Below are positions 1 through 7,973 of a DNA stretch of 64,000 bases, one piece after another. The stretch lies in contig NZ_JAJTWU010000009.1 of assembly GCF_021353265.1 (NCBI RefSeq), forward strand, positions 248,001 to 312,000, given 5' to 3'. Each line of letters starts with the position of its first letter. Within the stretch, counting starts at the first letter, position 1. The DNA comes from Pelomonas cellulosilytica. GTDB taxonomy: Bacteria; Pseudomonadota; Gammaproteobacteria; Burkholderiales; Burkholderiaceae_C. The notes under the pieces were generated by a model. The model worked only from the letters and a program-made list of their open reading frames with translations. It did no database searches and was not told the origin of the DNA. The translations under genes were made by a program, and so were the position numbers.

Positions 1-1
1 G

Positions 2-298
2 CGTGACGTGCAGCAGCCTTTCGTCACCGAGGCGCCGCTGAAGTGGTATCCCGCGAATGCGCAGGAGCGCGATGACGCGCTGGGTGAGTACCTCGTCACC
101 GGCCAGGTGCCCGGTGAGCAGGCCGTGCACACCGCCACCGACGTGCCGCTGTCGGCCTACGGCCCCGGCGCGCTGGCGTTCACCGGCGTCCAGGACAACA
201 CCGACGTGTTCTTCAAGCTCGCGCAGGCGACCGTGAAGGGCGTCGTCGCGCCGGCCGACACCACCGGTGCCCGCAAGCCGCCCAAGCCCAAGCGCTGA
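2..298 (+). CDS. Alkaline phosphatase, C-terminal fragment (gene starts before the window)
   Basis: The frame is open from the window edge (codons from base 2 read R-D-V-Q-Q) to a TGA at 296-298, so this is the last ~98 codons of a longer gene. The segment HTATDVPLSAYGPGA followed by FTGVQDNTDVF matches the C-terminal region of PhoA-type alkaline phosphatases. There the first His is a zinc ligand and the following residues pack against the active site. The family is periplasmic and hydrolyses phosphomonoesters. A short Lys/Pro-rich tail (KPPKPKR) ends the protein. The N-terminus, the signal peptide and the catalytic Ser lie outside the window, so intactness cannot be judged. Confidence 0.75.
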   Translation, partial: RDVQQPFVTEAPLKWYPANAQERDDALGEYLVTGQVPGEQAVHTATDVPLSAYGPGALAFTGVQDNTDVFFKLAQATVKGVVAPADTTGARKPPKPKR

Positions 299-362
299 CC
301 TTCGGCAGGGACTGTCCCGGCGCCGCATACTGGCGGCCCTTCAACGCACCGGGACATCGCCC

Positions 363-1127
363 ATGAAGCACTGGTTCGCCGCCACTCTCGTCATTGCCGC
401 TGCCGCCGTCCAGGCGCAGCCCGCCGACCCGCTGAAGGCCGCTGTCGCGGCCGACCACCGCAGCGTCGGCAACGTCGCGCGCGACGCGGCGCGCCATCCG
501 TACGAGACGCTGAGCTTTTTCGGCATCAAGCCCGCCGACACGGTCGTCGAGCTGGCGCCAGGAGGCGGCTGGTACACCGAGATCCTGGCGCCCTATCTGC
601 GCGAGCAGGGCCAGCTCTACGCCGCCGACGCCGGCAGCCCGCGCTTCAAGGCCAAGATGGAGTCGATGGGCGTCTACGGCAAGGTCAAGATCACGACCTT
701 TGACCCCGCCAAGGGCCTGCTCGACATCGCCCCGCCCGGCAGCGCCGACGCGGTGCTGACGTTCCGCAATGTGCACAACTGGATGGCCGGTGGCACCGCG
801 CAGGCCGTGTTCGACGCGGCCTTCAAAGCCTTGAAGCCGGGCGGCGTGCTGGGTGTGGAGGAGCACCGCCTGCCGGCCTCGCGTACGCAGGACCCGAAGG
901 CGCCGACCGGCTATGTTCAGGAGGCGACGGTCATCAAGTTCGCCGAGGCGGCCGGCTTCAAGCTGGCCGGCCGCAGCGAGGTCAATGCCAACCCCAAGGA
1001 CACGGCCGACCACCCCAGCGGCGTCTGGACGCTGCCGCCTACCTACGCGATGAAGGACCAGGACCGCGCCAAGTACCAGGCCATCGGCGAGAGCGACCGC
1101 ATGACGCTGAAGTTCGTCAAGCCCTGA
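363..1127 (+). CDS. Secreted class I SAM-dependent methyltransferase-like protein
   Basis: The product has 254 residues. The ATG at 363 is chosen over an upstream in-frame start because it begins a clear signal peptide (MKHWFAATLVIAAAAVQAQ). The mature part has a Rossmann methyltransferase core: the SAM-binding motif I reads VVELAPGGGWYTEIL near residues 60-75, and an acidic strand end follows (YAADAG). This agrees with the COG4798 type of predicted methyltransferase, proteins that often carry a signal peptide; the substrate is unknown. The following gene starts 8 bases downstream, so the two are probably co-transcribed. A methyltransferase outside the cytoplasm would have no obvious SAM supply, so the fold may serve another role. 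Confidence 0.7.
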   Translation: MKHWFAATLVIAAAAVQAQPADPLKAAVAADHRSVGNVARDAARHPYETLSFFGIKPADTVVELAPGGGWYTEILAPYLREQGQLYAADAGSPRFKAKMESMGVYGKVKITTFDPAKGLLDIAPPGSADAVLTFRNVHNWMAGGTAQAVFDAAFKALKPGGVLGVEEHRLPASRTQDPKAPTGYVQEATVIKFAEAAGFKLAGRSEVNANPKDTADHPSGVWTLPPTYAMKDQDRAKYQAIGESDRMTLKFVKP

Positions 1128-1135
1128 GCGCGCGG

Positions 1136-1945
1136 ATGGCGCTGACCCACGCGGTCATCGGCTTTGGCCGGCTGGCTCAAGCGCTGGTGCCGGCGCTGCG
1201 TGCGGCGGGCGAGGCGGTCGTCGTCGGCCGCCGTTCGCCCGGCGCTGGCGAGTTCATGGCCGCCGCAGCTGCCGCGCAGGCCGACTGGGTGTGGCTGACC
1301 GTCCCTGACGACCACATCGCCACCACCGCGTCGGTGCTGCGCTGGCGGGCCGGTCAGCTGGCGCTGCATTGCAGCGGCGCGACGCCGCTGTCGGCGCTGG
1401 CGGCGGCTCCGGCGGCGGCGGGCTTCCATCCGCTGAAGCTGCTGGCCGGCGAGGCCGGCCTGGCGGGTGTGCATGTCGGCATCGAGGCCGACGCGGCGCA
1501 TCGCCCGGCGCTGGAGGACCTGGCCCGGCGGCTGGCCCTGCAGCCGCTGGCGCTGCCGTCGCCGATGGATAGCCGGGCCCGCGCGGCCTATCACGCGGCG
1601 GCCAATCTCGCGGCCAGCGGCGTGCTGGCCGTGCTGGCGGAGGCTGCCACGCTGTGGGACGAAGCCGGCCTGAACGGGGCGGATGCCCTGCCGGCGCTGC
1701 TGCCGCTGACGCGCGGTGCGCTCGACACCGCCGCCGCCCGTGGCCTGGCCGGCGCCGTGTCCGGCCCCATCGCCCGGGGCGACGCCGGCGTGCTGCAGCG
1801 CCACCTCGCGGCGCTCGCCGATGCCGGGCTGGATGCCGACCTGCTGCTGGCGCTGGGTCGCCGTCAGATTGCGCTGGCCGAGACCGCAGGCCGGCTGGAC
1901 GCCGCCCAGGCGGCCGGCCTTCGGGCCTTGCTCGTGCCGCGCTGA
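1136..1945 (+). CDS. Rossmann-like / DUF2520 domain protein
   Basis: The product has 269 residues. The N-terminus AVIGFGRLAQALVPALRAAG has the dinucleotide-binding layout (GxGxxA with hydrophobic residues around it). The middle contains the short Rossmann segment with LHCSGA and GFHPLK typical of the DUF2520 family (residues ~75-105). The C-terminal half is a helical domain (HAAANLAASG, residues ~155-165) like that of 6-phosphogluconate dehydrogenase-type proteins. The family is predicted to be NAD(P)-dependent with no established substrate. It follows the methyltransferase-like gene by 8 bases. Ala, Leu and Gly dominate, as expected at this GC content. Confidence 0.75.
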   Translation: MALTHAVIGFGRLAQALVPALRAAGEAVVVGRRSPGAGEFMAAAAAAQADWVWLTVPDDHIATTASVLRWRAGQLALHCSGATPLSALAAAPAAAGFHPLKLLAGEAGLAGVHVGIEADAAHRPALEDLARRLALQPLALPSPMDSRARAAYHAAANLAASGVLAVLAEAATLWDEAGLNGADALPALLPLTRGALDTAAARGLAGAVSGPIARGDAGVLQRHLAALADAGLDADLLLALGRRQIALAETAGRLDAAQAAGLRALLVPR

Positions 1946-2071
1946 ACCCGCCGGGGTTCGCGTGACAAAGGCCGCGTTCGCCTCGCTGTTGGGCCGTGGC
2001 ATCGCACGGTGCCCCTCCTAAACTGAGTGAGCCTCGTCGCTGCCGGCCGGGCTCAGCCCAGGGGAACCCAC

Positions 2072-2626
2072 ATGTCCGATGCGTCCATCCAGACCTTGAT
2101 CCGCGCCGACGCCGCGCAGATCCTGCACACCGTCGTCGACGAACTGCCGGACGCCCGTGAGCGCCTGGCCTACGTGCGCAGCATGACCGAGCAGGCCGCC
2201 ACCAAGGTGCTCAACCTTGTGGAAGCCGCCCAGGAGGACGCCGAGGCCGTGCGCAAGAAGGGCCGTGAACTGTCGGACGCGCTGAACCGCCTGGCCCTGT
2301 CCACCAACATCAGCCAGGAGCGCGCCCGCGCGCTGATGAAGCTGTGCGCCGCCTACGCGGCCGACGCGGCGAGCTTTGCCGCGCGCGAGAAGTCGCTGCA
2401 CACCGAGATCATGATGTCGCAGGACTTTCAGGATCTCTCCGGCCAGGTCATCAACAAGGTCAGCAAGATGCTGGAGCGCGCGGAGCCGCCGCTGCAGGAC
2501 CTGATCGCCTCGCTGCCGCCTCCGCCGGTCTCGGAAGAACCCTCCGTCATGGGTGGCGTGCAGACGCCGGACAAGGCACTCAAGCAGGACGACGTGGACG
2601 ACCTGCTCGCCTCGCTGGGCTTCTAA
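2072..2626 (+). CDS. cheZ: Protein phosphatase CheZ
   Basis: The product has 184 residues and acts on phospho-CheY to end the chemotaxis signal. The diagnostic segment MSQDFQDLSGQVI is present; by homology to E. coli CheZ, D121 and Q125 correspond to the catalytic Asp143 and Gln147. The extreme C-terminus DDVDDLLASLGF is the amphipathic CheY-binding helix. In between lies a long four-helix hairpin and a short Pro-rich linker (LPPPPVSEEP). The start at 2072 follows an AGGGGAA ribosome site and removes 15 unlikely residues from the longest frame. The gene is alone: cheY and the flagellar genes are not beside it. It is about 30 residues shorter than the E. coli protein. Its stop codon overlaps that of the convergent peptidase gene. 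Confidence 0.9.
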   Translation: MSDASIQTLIRADAAQILHTVVDELPDARERLAYVRSMTEQAATKVLNLVEAAQEDAEAVRKKGRELSDALNRLALSTNISQERARALMKLCAAYAADAASFAAREKSLHTEIMMSQDFQDLSGQVINKVSKMLERAEPPLQDLIASLPPPPVSEEPSVMGGVQTPDKALKQDDVDDLLASLGF

Positions 2627-3441
2627 GCCCAGGCTGTCGGGTCGAGGCGGTAGTAGCCGCTGAGTTCGGCATACAGCGCCGGATGGCCTGCGGCCAGTTC
2701 CACCGGCCGCTCGAAGAACAGCTCGCTGATGACGGCGAAGAACTCCGCCGGGTCGGTCGCCGCATAGGCGTCGATGAGTCCCGGCTCGCCGCGCGCGAGC
2801 CGCCAGCGCAGCGCATCGAATTCGTTCTGCATCACCGTCGACCAGCGCCGGTAGGCCTCGGCCGTCGGCAGCTGCGGCGCGCCGTTGGCCGCGCCATGAG
2901 CCTGGTCCAGCTGATGGGCGAATTCATGGATAACGACGTTGTGGCCGTCGCCCGGCGTGGCCGCACCGCGCCTGACCTCGTCCCATGCCAGCAGCACCTG
3001 GCCCTGGCTCCAGCTTTCGCCGGCCAGCACCCGCCGCTGGTCGGACTGCACGCCGCCTTCCGTCACCGGCCGGTCGACGATGAAGGCGCCCGGGTAGACC
3101 AGCACCTGGCGCAGCTCCGGGTACAGGCCACGCGCCGCGCCCAGCAGCGGCAGGCAGGCCAGCGCGGCGATGGTCACGCGCACTTCGTCGGTAACGCGCA
3201 GGCCGCGGCAGCCGATGATGGGTTTTTCGGCCAGGAAGACCTGCATCAACGCTTTCAGCCTCAGCTGCTGTCGTGCCGGCAGCCGCGCCACCAGCGGCAC
3301 ATGGCGGCGCAACAGCCGCCGCCACGCGGCCGGGAAGGGCTGTCCGGCGATGCGCTCGCGCCGGTGTCGCACCCACAGCGGCCACAACGCAATGACAGCG
3401 GCGGCGCACAGCACCAGCAGGAAGCAGACGAGCAACGGCAT
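2623..3441 (-). CDS. mtfA: M90 family zinc metallopeptidase, MtfA-like
   Basis: With the start at 3441 (MPLLVCFLL) the product has 272 residues. A second in-frame ATG at 3462 adds 7 residues and cannot be excluded. A hydrophobic N-terminal segment is followed by the soluble peptidase domain. The zinc site is HEFAHQLD at residues ~172-179 (HExxH), and a downstream acidic segment (DPAEFFAVISELFFERP) resembles the third-ligand region of MtfA. In E. coli, MtfA is an aminopeptidase that interacts with the glucose regulator Mlc. Here the N-terminal segment suggests membrane attachment. The gene is convergent with cheZ (stop codons overlap) and divergent from the MFS transporter gene. Confidence 0.82.
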   Translation of the reverse strand: MPLLVCFLLVLCAAAVIALWPLWVRHRRERIAGQPFPAAWRRLLRRHVPLVARLPARQQLRLKALMQVFLAEKPIIGCRGLRVTDEVRVTIAALACLPLLGAARGLYPELRQVLVYPGAFIVDRPVTEGGVQSDQRRVLAGESWSQGQVLLAWDEVRRGAATPGDGHNVVIHEFAHQLDQAHGAANGAPQLPTAEAYRRWSTVMQNEFDALRWRLARGEPGLIDAYAATDPAEFFAVISELFFERPVELAAGHPALYAELSGYYRLDPTAWA

Positions 3442-3505
3442 GGGCTGGCAACTGGGTGCCATCGCACCGTTTGCAAGCCCCCGGCGCGGGGATGCACCGC
3501 TCGCG

Positions 3506-3511
3506 TAACCT
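3506..3511 (+). promoter_or_regulatory. Putative -10 box of a leaderless promoter (MFS gene)
   Basis: TAACCT ends exactly 6 bases before the ATG at 3518, and no Shine-Dalgarno sequence lies between. A TTGCAA occurs at 3471-3476, but 29 bases away it is too distant for a normal -35. The spacing matches other genes in this window (tldD, DUF815, hisI, the aro leader). By itself a six-base match is weak evidence. Confidence 0.3.
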
Positions 3512-3517
3512 GTGCCG

Positions 3518-4705
3518 ATGCCCGAGGCCGCCTCCACTGAATCGCTGCGCCCCTGGCAGGTGCTGCTCGGCGGCATCTGCGCGCTGGTGCTGACGGTCGG
3601 GCTCGCCCGCTTCGCGTTCACGCCGCTGCTGCCGCAGATGCATGCCCAGGCCGGCCTGGGACTGGCCGACGGCGGCCTGCTGGCGGCGCTGAACTATGCC
3701 GGCTACATGAGCGGTGCGCTGCTGGTGGCTTGGGTGGAAAGCCCGGCCTGGCGTCGGCGGCTGTACAGCGCCGCATTGCCGCTGGCGCTGGTCATCACGG
3801 CGCTGATGGGCTGGAGCACGGCCTTCGGCGTCTGGGCGCTGTCGCGCTATCTGGGCGGCCTGTGCGGCGCCGCCGGCATGCTGCTGGGCTCGGGGCTGGT
3901 GCAGGGCTGGCTGATCCGTTCGGGGCGGCGGCCGGAACTGGGCCTGTACTTCATCGGACTGGGCCTCGGCGTGGCGGTGTCGGCCATCGGCGCGCTGGGC
4001 ATGACCGGGATGCAGCTTGGATGGTCGGCGCAATGGCAGGGCTTTGCGCTGCTGGGTCTGGCCTTCCTGCTGCCCGCCTGGGCCTGGCGGCCGCCGGTGC
4101 CACCGGCTGCGCAGCGCATGGCCGCGGGCGGCGGGCCGGGGCGGCGCTGGATGGCGTGGATGCTGGCGGCCTACTTCTGCGCCGGCTGGGGCTTCGTCAT
4201 CAACGCGACGTTTACTGTCGCCATCGTCGAGAAGCAGCCGCTGCTGGCGGGCCATGGGCCGTGGGCCTGGCTGCTCGTGGGTCTGGCGGCGACGCCGGCC
4301 GTCTTCGTGTGGGACCGCGTCGCACGCCGGCTGGGCGACGTGGGCGCGCTGCTGCTGGCCTTCGGCCTGCAGATCGTCGGCGTGCTGCTGCCGGCGCTGT
4401 CGCACGGACTGGTGGCTGCGCTGGCGGGGGCGTTGCTGTATGGCGCGACCTTCATCGGCATCGTCAGCTTGACGCTGGCGTTGGCCGGGCGCCAGTCACC
4501 CACCAACCCCGGCAAGGCCATGGCACGTCTGACGTTGAGCTATGGCGCCGCGCAGGTCAGCGCGCCAGCATTGACGGGGCGCATGGTGGAAGCCAGCGGC
4601 AGCTTCGACGCCGCCTTGTGGCTGACGGCCGTCGTTCTGGCGCTGGGCATGCTGGCGCTGGCCGGCGTCATGTGGGAGTCACGCGAGGCTCGGAGGCCGT
4701 CGTGA
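3518..4705 (+). CDS. YbfB/YjiJ-type MFS transporter
   Basis: The product has 395 residues and about 12 hydrophobic segments. The N-terminus carries the family signature GLARFAFTPLLPQM (residues ~27-40), found in the YbfB/YjiJ group of major facilitator proteins, which sit in the inner membrane. The substrate is unknown. The central cytoplasmic linker is basic (PGRRW). The ATG at 3518 is preferred to the GTG two codons earlier. No ribosome site is visible; see the -10 box directly upstream. The divergent MtfA-like gene starts about 55-75 bases away, so the two may share a regulatory region. Confidence 0.85.
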   Translation: MPEAASTESLRPWQVLLGGICALVLTVGLARFAFTPLLPQMHAQAGLGLADGGLLAALNYAGYMSGALLVAWVESPAWRRRLYSAALPLALVITALMGWSTAFGVWALSRYLGGLCGAAGMLLGSGLVQGWLIRSGRRPELGLYFIGLGLGVAVSAIGALGMTGMQLGWSAQWQGFALLGLAFLLPAWAWRPPVPPAAQRMAAGGGPGRRWMAWMLAAYFCAGWGFVINATFTVAIVEKQPLLAGHGPWAWLLVGLAATPAVFVWDRVARRLGDVGALLLAFGLQIVGVLLPALSHGLVAALAGALLYGATFIGIVSLTLALAGRQSPTNPGKAMARLTLSYGAAQVSAPALTGRMVEASGSFDAALWLTAVVLALGMLALAGVMWESREARRPS

Positions 4706-4729
4706 CGGGCCCGCGCCGGCACGGCGATG

Positions 4730-4984
4730 TCAGCCGCCCTTGCCCTTCATTTCCACGGAGCGCACGTGCCGTGTGGCTTCCTGCATCGCGTCGATATCGC
4801 GCTTGTCCTGCGCCTGCTGGGCCGGCGTGCGGCAGCGCACGCTGATCATGTGCGAACCGGTGGACTGCTCGCGCTCGCAGCGCGTGCCTGGCTCCACGGC
4901 GGCGGCCTGTTGTTCTTCAACAGGGGGCGTTCCCGCGCAGCCGATCAGGGTGGCGGGGAGAAGGGCGATGAGGAGACGCTTCAT
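4730..4984 (-). CDS. Small lipoprotein (paralogue 1 of a tandem pair)
   Basis: The product has 84 residues and begins MKRLLIALLPATLIGCAG, a lipoprotein signal peptide with the lipobox LIGC (Cys16). After an Ala/Glu-rich spacer comes PGTRCERE then HMISVRCR, with two conserved Cys, and a Gln/Asp-rich helix near the end. The gene at 5081-5323 encodes a clear paralogue with the same order of motifs. Function is unknown. It is probably anchored in a membrane facing the periplasm. Confidence 0.75.
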   Translation of the reverse strand: MKRLLIALLPATLIGCAGTPPVEEQQAAAVEPGTRCEREQSTGSHMISVRCRTPAQQAQDKRDIDAMQEATRHVRSVEMKGKGG

Positions 4985-5080
4985 GGGTGAATGGGATGGC
5001 TGATGCGGTGTTGGAGGATAGCGCGCGCCTGACGCCTCAATCACAGGTCATGGGGCCCGTGAACGGCGTGGCGTACAGGG

Positions 5081-5323
5081 TCAGAACTCGCCGGGCGCCT
5101 TCGTGGGGCGGGTGGCTTCATGCAGGGCGTCCACGCCGTCCCGGTTCTGTTGCTGCTGCTCGGCCGACTGGCAACGCACGCTGACCATGAGCGTGCCGGT
5201 GGTGCGCTGCCGTTCGCAACGCGTGCCGGGCTCGGCGTTGGCGGCCTGCTGGTTGTCGGCCGCGGGAGGGGCGGCGCAGCCGATGAGCACGGCAGACAGA
5301 AAGGCGAGAAGAAGATGCTTCAT
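5081..5323 (-). CDS. Small lipoprotein (paralogue 2 of a tandem pair)
   Basis: The product has 80 residues: MKHLLLAFLSAVLIGCAAPP with lipobox LIGC. The shared core PGTRCERQ..TG..MVSVRC keeps both Cys of paralogue 1, and both proteins share a DALHEATR / DAMQEATR helix before divergent tails. The two genes are 96 bases apart on the same strand, which suggests a local duplication. Function is unknown. The paired Cys after the lipobox could form a disulphide in the periplasm (inference). Confidence 0.75.
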   Translation of the reverse strand: MKHLLLAFLSAVLIGCAAPPAADNQQAANAEPGTRCERQRTTGTLMVSVRCQSAEQQQQNRDGVDALHEATRPTKAPGEF

Positions 5324-5483
5324 AGGGGGCGAGACGTGCAAATTTGATGCCCGGCATGCGCTGGGTGCTGACCGCACCGTCACCTGACATCCGGTCCGCG
5401 TAACTTTATGTGAGCCGGTCATCCATGCAGCGCTTTCCACGGTTATGGACGGGCGGCTGCCTCCGGTGGCCGGGAGATGTCTG

Positions 5484-5642
5484 ATGAAACGAATGACGCT
5501 GGCTGTGTGCCTTGTTTCCGCGGCGCTGCTGTCAGGCTGCATCATCGTGCCGGGCCATCGCCATTGCGCCGGCCTGGGTGACGACGGCGGCCCGCGATGC
5601 GGCCGGACCGTCTACGACATGCCGGGCCGTGGCCCGCGCTGA
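5484..5642 (+). CDS. Very small lipoprotein
   Basis: The product has 52 residues. The start at 5484 gives MKRMTLAVCLVSAALLSGC, a lipoprotein signal with lipobox LSGC. A GGGAG ribosome site lies just upstream. The short mature part is Gly-rich with two further Cys (HRHCAGLGDDGGPRCG) and has no recognised domain. The next gene starts 4 bases downstream with a similar signal peptide (MKRFTWALALASAGLLSAC), so the pair is co-transcribed and may be related. Confidence 0.6.
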   Translation: MKRMTLAVCLVSAALLSGCIIVPGHRHCAGLGDDGGPRCGRTVYDMPGRGPR

Positions 5643-5646
5643 TGCC

Positions 5647-5979
5647 ATGAAGCGCTTCACCTGGGCCCTGGCCCTGGCATCTGCCGGGCTGTTGTCGGCG
5701 TGCATTGTGGTGCCTGCGCACCATGGGGGTTACTACGCCCCGTCGTCCGTCGTCGTTGTCGACACGCCGCCACCGGCGCCGTATGTCGAAGCGGTACCGG
5801 TCATGCCCTATCCGGGCGCGGTGTGGATCGGCGGCTATTGGGGCTGGAGCGGAGGGCGGCATGACTGGGTGCCCGGCCACTACGAACGTCCGCGGCCGGG
5901 CTACCGGTATGAGCCCCATCGCTGGGAGAACCAGGGCGGGCGTTGGCATCTGCGCGCCGGAGGCTGGGTGCGCTTCTAG
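5647..5979 (+). CDS. YXWGXW-repeat lipoprotein
   Basis: The product has 110 residues with a lipoprotein signal peptide (lipobox LSAC). After a Pro/Val-rich spacer (VVDTPPPAPYVEAVPVMPYP) the chain contains IGGYWGWSGGRHDWVPGHY, then GYRYEPHRWENQGGRWHLRAGGW. These are Trp/Gly/Tyr repeats of the YXWGXW (BcpO-related) type found in many betaproteobacterial surface lipoproteins. The role is unknown. It is translationally close to the tiny lipoprotein gene upstream (4-base gap). Confidence 0.8.
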   Translation: MKRFTWALALASAGLLSACIVVPAHHGGYYAPSSVVVVDTPPPAPYVEAVPVMPYPGAVWIGGYWGWSGGRHDWVPGHYERPRPGYRYEPHRWENQGGRWHLRAGGWVRF

Positions 5980-6010
5980 TTCGTCGAGCAGGACGGGCGA
6001 TGATGTCGCC

Positions 6011-6523
6011 ATGCCGCCTCTCGACACTGGCTCGGCCCTTGCGCGCTTCGACACGCTGCCTGCTGTCGCCAACGACTTCATGCTGGGCAGTTGGCGGGGT
6101 GAGGGCTGTCCTACCGGTCATCCGCTCGACGGCGCGCTGGAGGCCTATGGCTGGTGGGGCAAGCGGTTCGACAGCGAGGAGGCCGTCCACCCGCTGCTGT
6201 TCGCGCGCCGTGGAGGCGGCACGCTGGCGCTGAACCCGCGCTGGATGGCGCCGGCGATCGGCTGGCTGGACCGCTGGCCGCTGCCCAAGTCGCCCACGCT
6301 GGGGCGTGCGTTGCAGGTGCTGCTGCCGCTGCTGGCCACGCGGCAGTCCGCGGCGAGGTTGCGGCAGATCGAGCACCGCGGCGTCGTCAGCGCCGCCATG
6401 GTGTACGACCGGTTGCCCATTCACGACGTGTTCCGCCGCATCGATGACGACACGGTGATGGGGCTGATGGACCTGAAGGGCGCGAGCCGGGCGTTCTTCT
6501 TCTTGCTCAAGCGCCAGCGCTAG
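6011..6523 (+). CDS. DUF4334 (GXWXG) domain protein
   Basis: The product has 170 residues. The N-terminal motif MLGSWRGEG matches GXWXG, and the C-terminal part with RGVVSAAMVYDRLPIHDVFR and MGLMDLKG matches DUF4334, the usual partner of that motif in small beta-rich cytoplasmic proteins. Function is not established. The ATG at 6011 directly precedes the conserved part. The 3' end overlaps the convergent YlqF gene by 4 bases. Confidence 0.8.
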   Translation: MPPLDTGSALARFDTLPAVANDFMLGSWRGEGCPTGHPLDGALEAYGWWGKRFDSEEAVHPLLFARRGGGTLALNPRWMAPAIGWLDRWPLPKSPTLGRALQVLLPLLATRQSAARLRQIEHRGVVSAAMVYDRLPIHDVFRRIDDDTVMGLMDLKGASRAFFFLLKRQR

Positions 6524-7458
6524 CCATTGCGGCGTCCGCTGCGCCGCAGCTTGTCGGCAGCCTTTTGCGCTTCGAGTTCGGCGGTCTTGCGCGCCTCTTC
6601 GTCCGCTGCGGCCTGGCGCCACGCGGCCATTTCGTCGGGGGTTTCGAGCGTGATGCGTCCCAGCAGGCCGGCCCGGAAGTCGCCCAGCAGCGCCTCGGCC
6701 GCCTTGTGCATCTGCACCGCACCGCCGCGGATCTTGGCGCCGCGCTTCACGCCGATGGCTTCCAGCACCGCGTCATCCGACCCCAGCTCCGCCAGGCCGA
6801 AGCGTTCCTGCAGCCGGTCGGCATAGCGGCCCTTGAGCACCGCGATCAGCTCGAGCGCCACTTCTTCTTCGTCGAACGCGTTGCGGCCGATGGCCCCGCT
6901 GGCGGCGAGGTGGTAGCCGCTTTGCGCGATGGAGATGCGAGGCCACAGCATGCCTGGCGTGTCGAAGAGATAGAAGCCGTCCTCCAGCACGATCTTCTGC
7001 TCGATCTTGGTGATGCCGGGCTCGTCCCCGGTCTTGGCCGCGCGGCGGCCCACCAGCGTGTTGATCAGCGTGCTCTTGCCGACGTTGGGGATGCCGCAGA
7101 TCAGCACGCGCATCGGCTTGGCGAGCCCGCCGCGTTGCGGCGCGAGCTCGCGGCAGGCCTTGATCAGTGCGCGTGCGGGCGCCTTGTCGCCGGCGTCCAG
7201 CGCGATGGCACGGGTGTGGGGTTGGGCGTTGTAGTGGGCCAGCCAGGCCTCTGTCTGTGCCGCGTCGGCCAGATCCTGCTTGTTGAGCACCTTCAGCGAC
7301 GGCCGGCCTGTCGTCAGTGCTGCCAGCAACGGGTTGCTGCTGGAGCCCGGCAGTCGGGCGTCGAGCAGTTCGATGACGACGTCCAGCCCGGCCTTCACGC
7401 GATCCTTGATCGCCTGCCGGGTGGCGTTCATGTGGCCGGGAAACCAATGGATGGGCAT
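6520..7458 (-). CDS. ylqF: Ribosome biogenesis GTPase YlqF (RbgA)
   Basis: The product has 312 residues. It is a circularly permuted GTPase: G4 NKQD at 59-62 precedes the P-loop GIPNVGKST at 122-130 and G3 DTPG at 166-169. The N-terminus IHWFPGHM is the family signature. The C-terminal part is helical and ends in a charged Ala/Glu/Arg tail. In Bacillus, RbgA acts late in 50S assembly. The start at 7458 is chosen because it places MPIHWFPGHM at the N-terminus, as in homologues; the longer frame adds unrelated residues. Confidence 0.92.
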   Translation of the reverse strand: MPIHWFPGHMNATRQAIKDRVKAGLDVVIELLDARLPGSSSNPLLAALTTGRPSLKVLNKQDLADAAQTEAWLAHYNAQPHTRAIALDAGDKAPARALIKACRELAPQRGGLAKPMRVLICGIPNVGKSTLINTLVGRRAAKTGDEPGITKIEQKIVLEDGFYLFDTPGMLWPRISIAQSGYHLAASGAIGRNAFDEEEVALELIAVLKGRYADRLQERFGLAELGSDDAVLEAIGVKRGAKIRGGAVQMHKAAEALLGDFRAGLLGRITLETPDEMAAWRQAAADEEARKTAELEAQKAADKLRRSGRRNG

Positions 7459-7565
7459 GCGCTGAAGAGAGGCAAAAGGCGGAAGGGGCGGATTGTGCGG
7501 CTTACATCCCGTTGCGGGCTTGGCGGCGTCGTCTCCCAATATTCCCACTTGCAGTGAAGGACATC

Positions 7566-7958
7566 ATGCGATTCGAAGGAGTACTGACCGCCTGGAACCA
7601 CGAGGCGGGTTACGGCAGCATCCGCGCGGCAGGCGGCGGCGACGAAGTGTTTGTCAGCCTCGCGGCGTTCCCCACGGATGGCGATGGACCGCGGCTGGAC
7701 GAGCCGCTGACCTTCGGAATTGTGACGGGACGTGACGGCCGCAAGCACGCGGTGGAGGTCAGACGCGTGCCCGCCGCCACGCCCGCTGCACTGCGCCAGG
7801 CACGCGGCGGCGGGCGCGCCCATGTGCGTGCCGCTAAAAGGAAACGGCGCCTGGGCCTCTTGGCCGGCGCCGTGTTGGCGGTGATGCTGGCAGTGGGTGG
7901 GCTGCGTTGGTGGCACCCCATGGGCCGGGGCGCCGAGTTGCCCGTGGTGAGCCGATAG
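7566..7958 (+). CDS. Cold-shock-like domain fused to a transmembrane helix
   Basis: The product has 130 residues. Residues 1-65 resemble a cold-shock domain: MRFEGVLTAWNHEAGYGSI is followed by DEVFVSLAAFP. These correspond to the RNP1 and RNP2 strands, although the usual aromatic GFGFI is changed to GYGSI and VFVH to VFVS. A basic linker (RAAKRKRR) leads into one hydrophobic helix (LGLLAGAVLAVMLAVGGL, ~100-118) and a short tail. Positive residues before the helix put the nucleic-acid-binding part in the cytoplasm. Related Burkholderiales proteins pair a cold-shock domain with DUF1294; this one has only a single helix. A GAAGGA ribosome site precedes the ATG. Confidence 0.7.
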   Translation: MRFEGVLTAWNHEAGYGSIRAAGGGDEVFVSLAAFPTDGDGPRLDEPLTFGIVTGRDGRKHAVEVRRVPAATPAALRQARGGGRAHVRAAKRKRRLGLLAGAVLAVMLAVGGLRWWHPMGRGAELPVVSR

Positions 7959-7973
7959 ACCCACCCGGGGAAG

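Noticed and set aside
2924-4405. A 493-codon open frame on the minus strand
   Set aside because: It is the shadow of the MtfA-like and MFS genes, very rich in Arg, Gln and His, with no family pattern. Similar long frames opposite the exporter (30528-33194) and opposite the cytochrome/GH2 region (11375-14260, upper part) were rejected for the same reason.
5340-5483. Small gene in the gap between the lipoprotein clusters
   Set aside because: No frame with a ribosome site or conserved pattern could be supported; the gap probably holds the divergent promoters.
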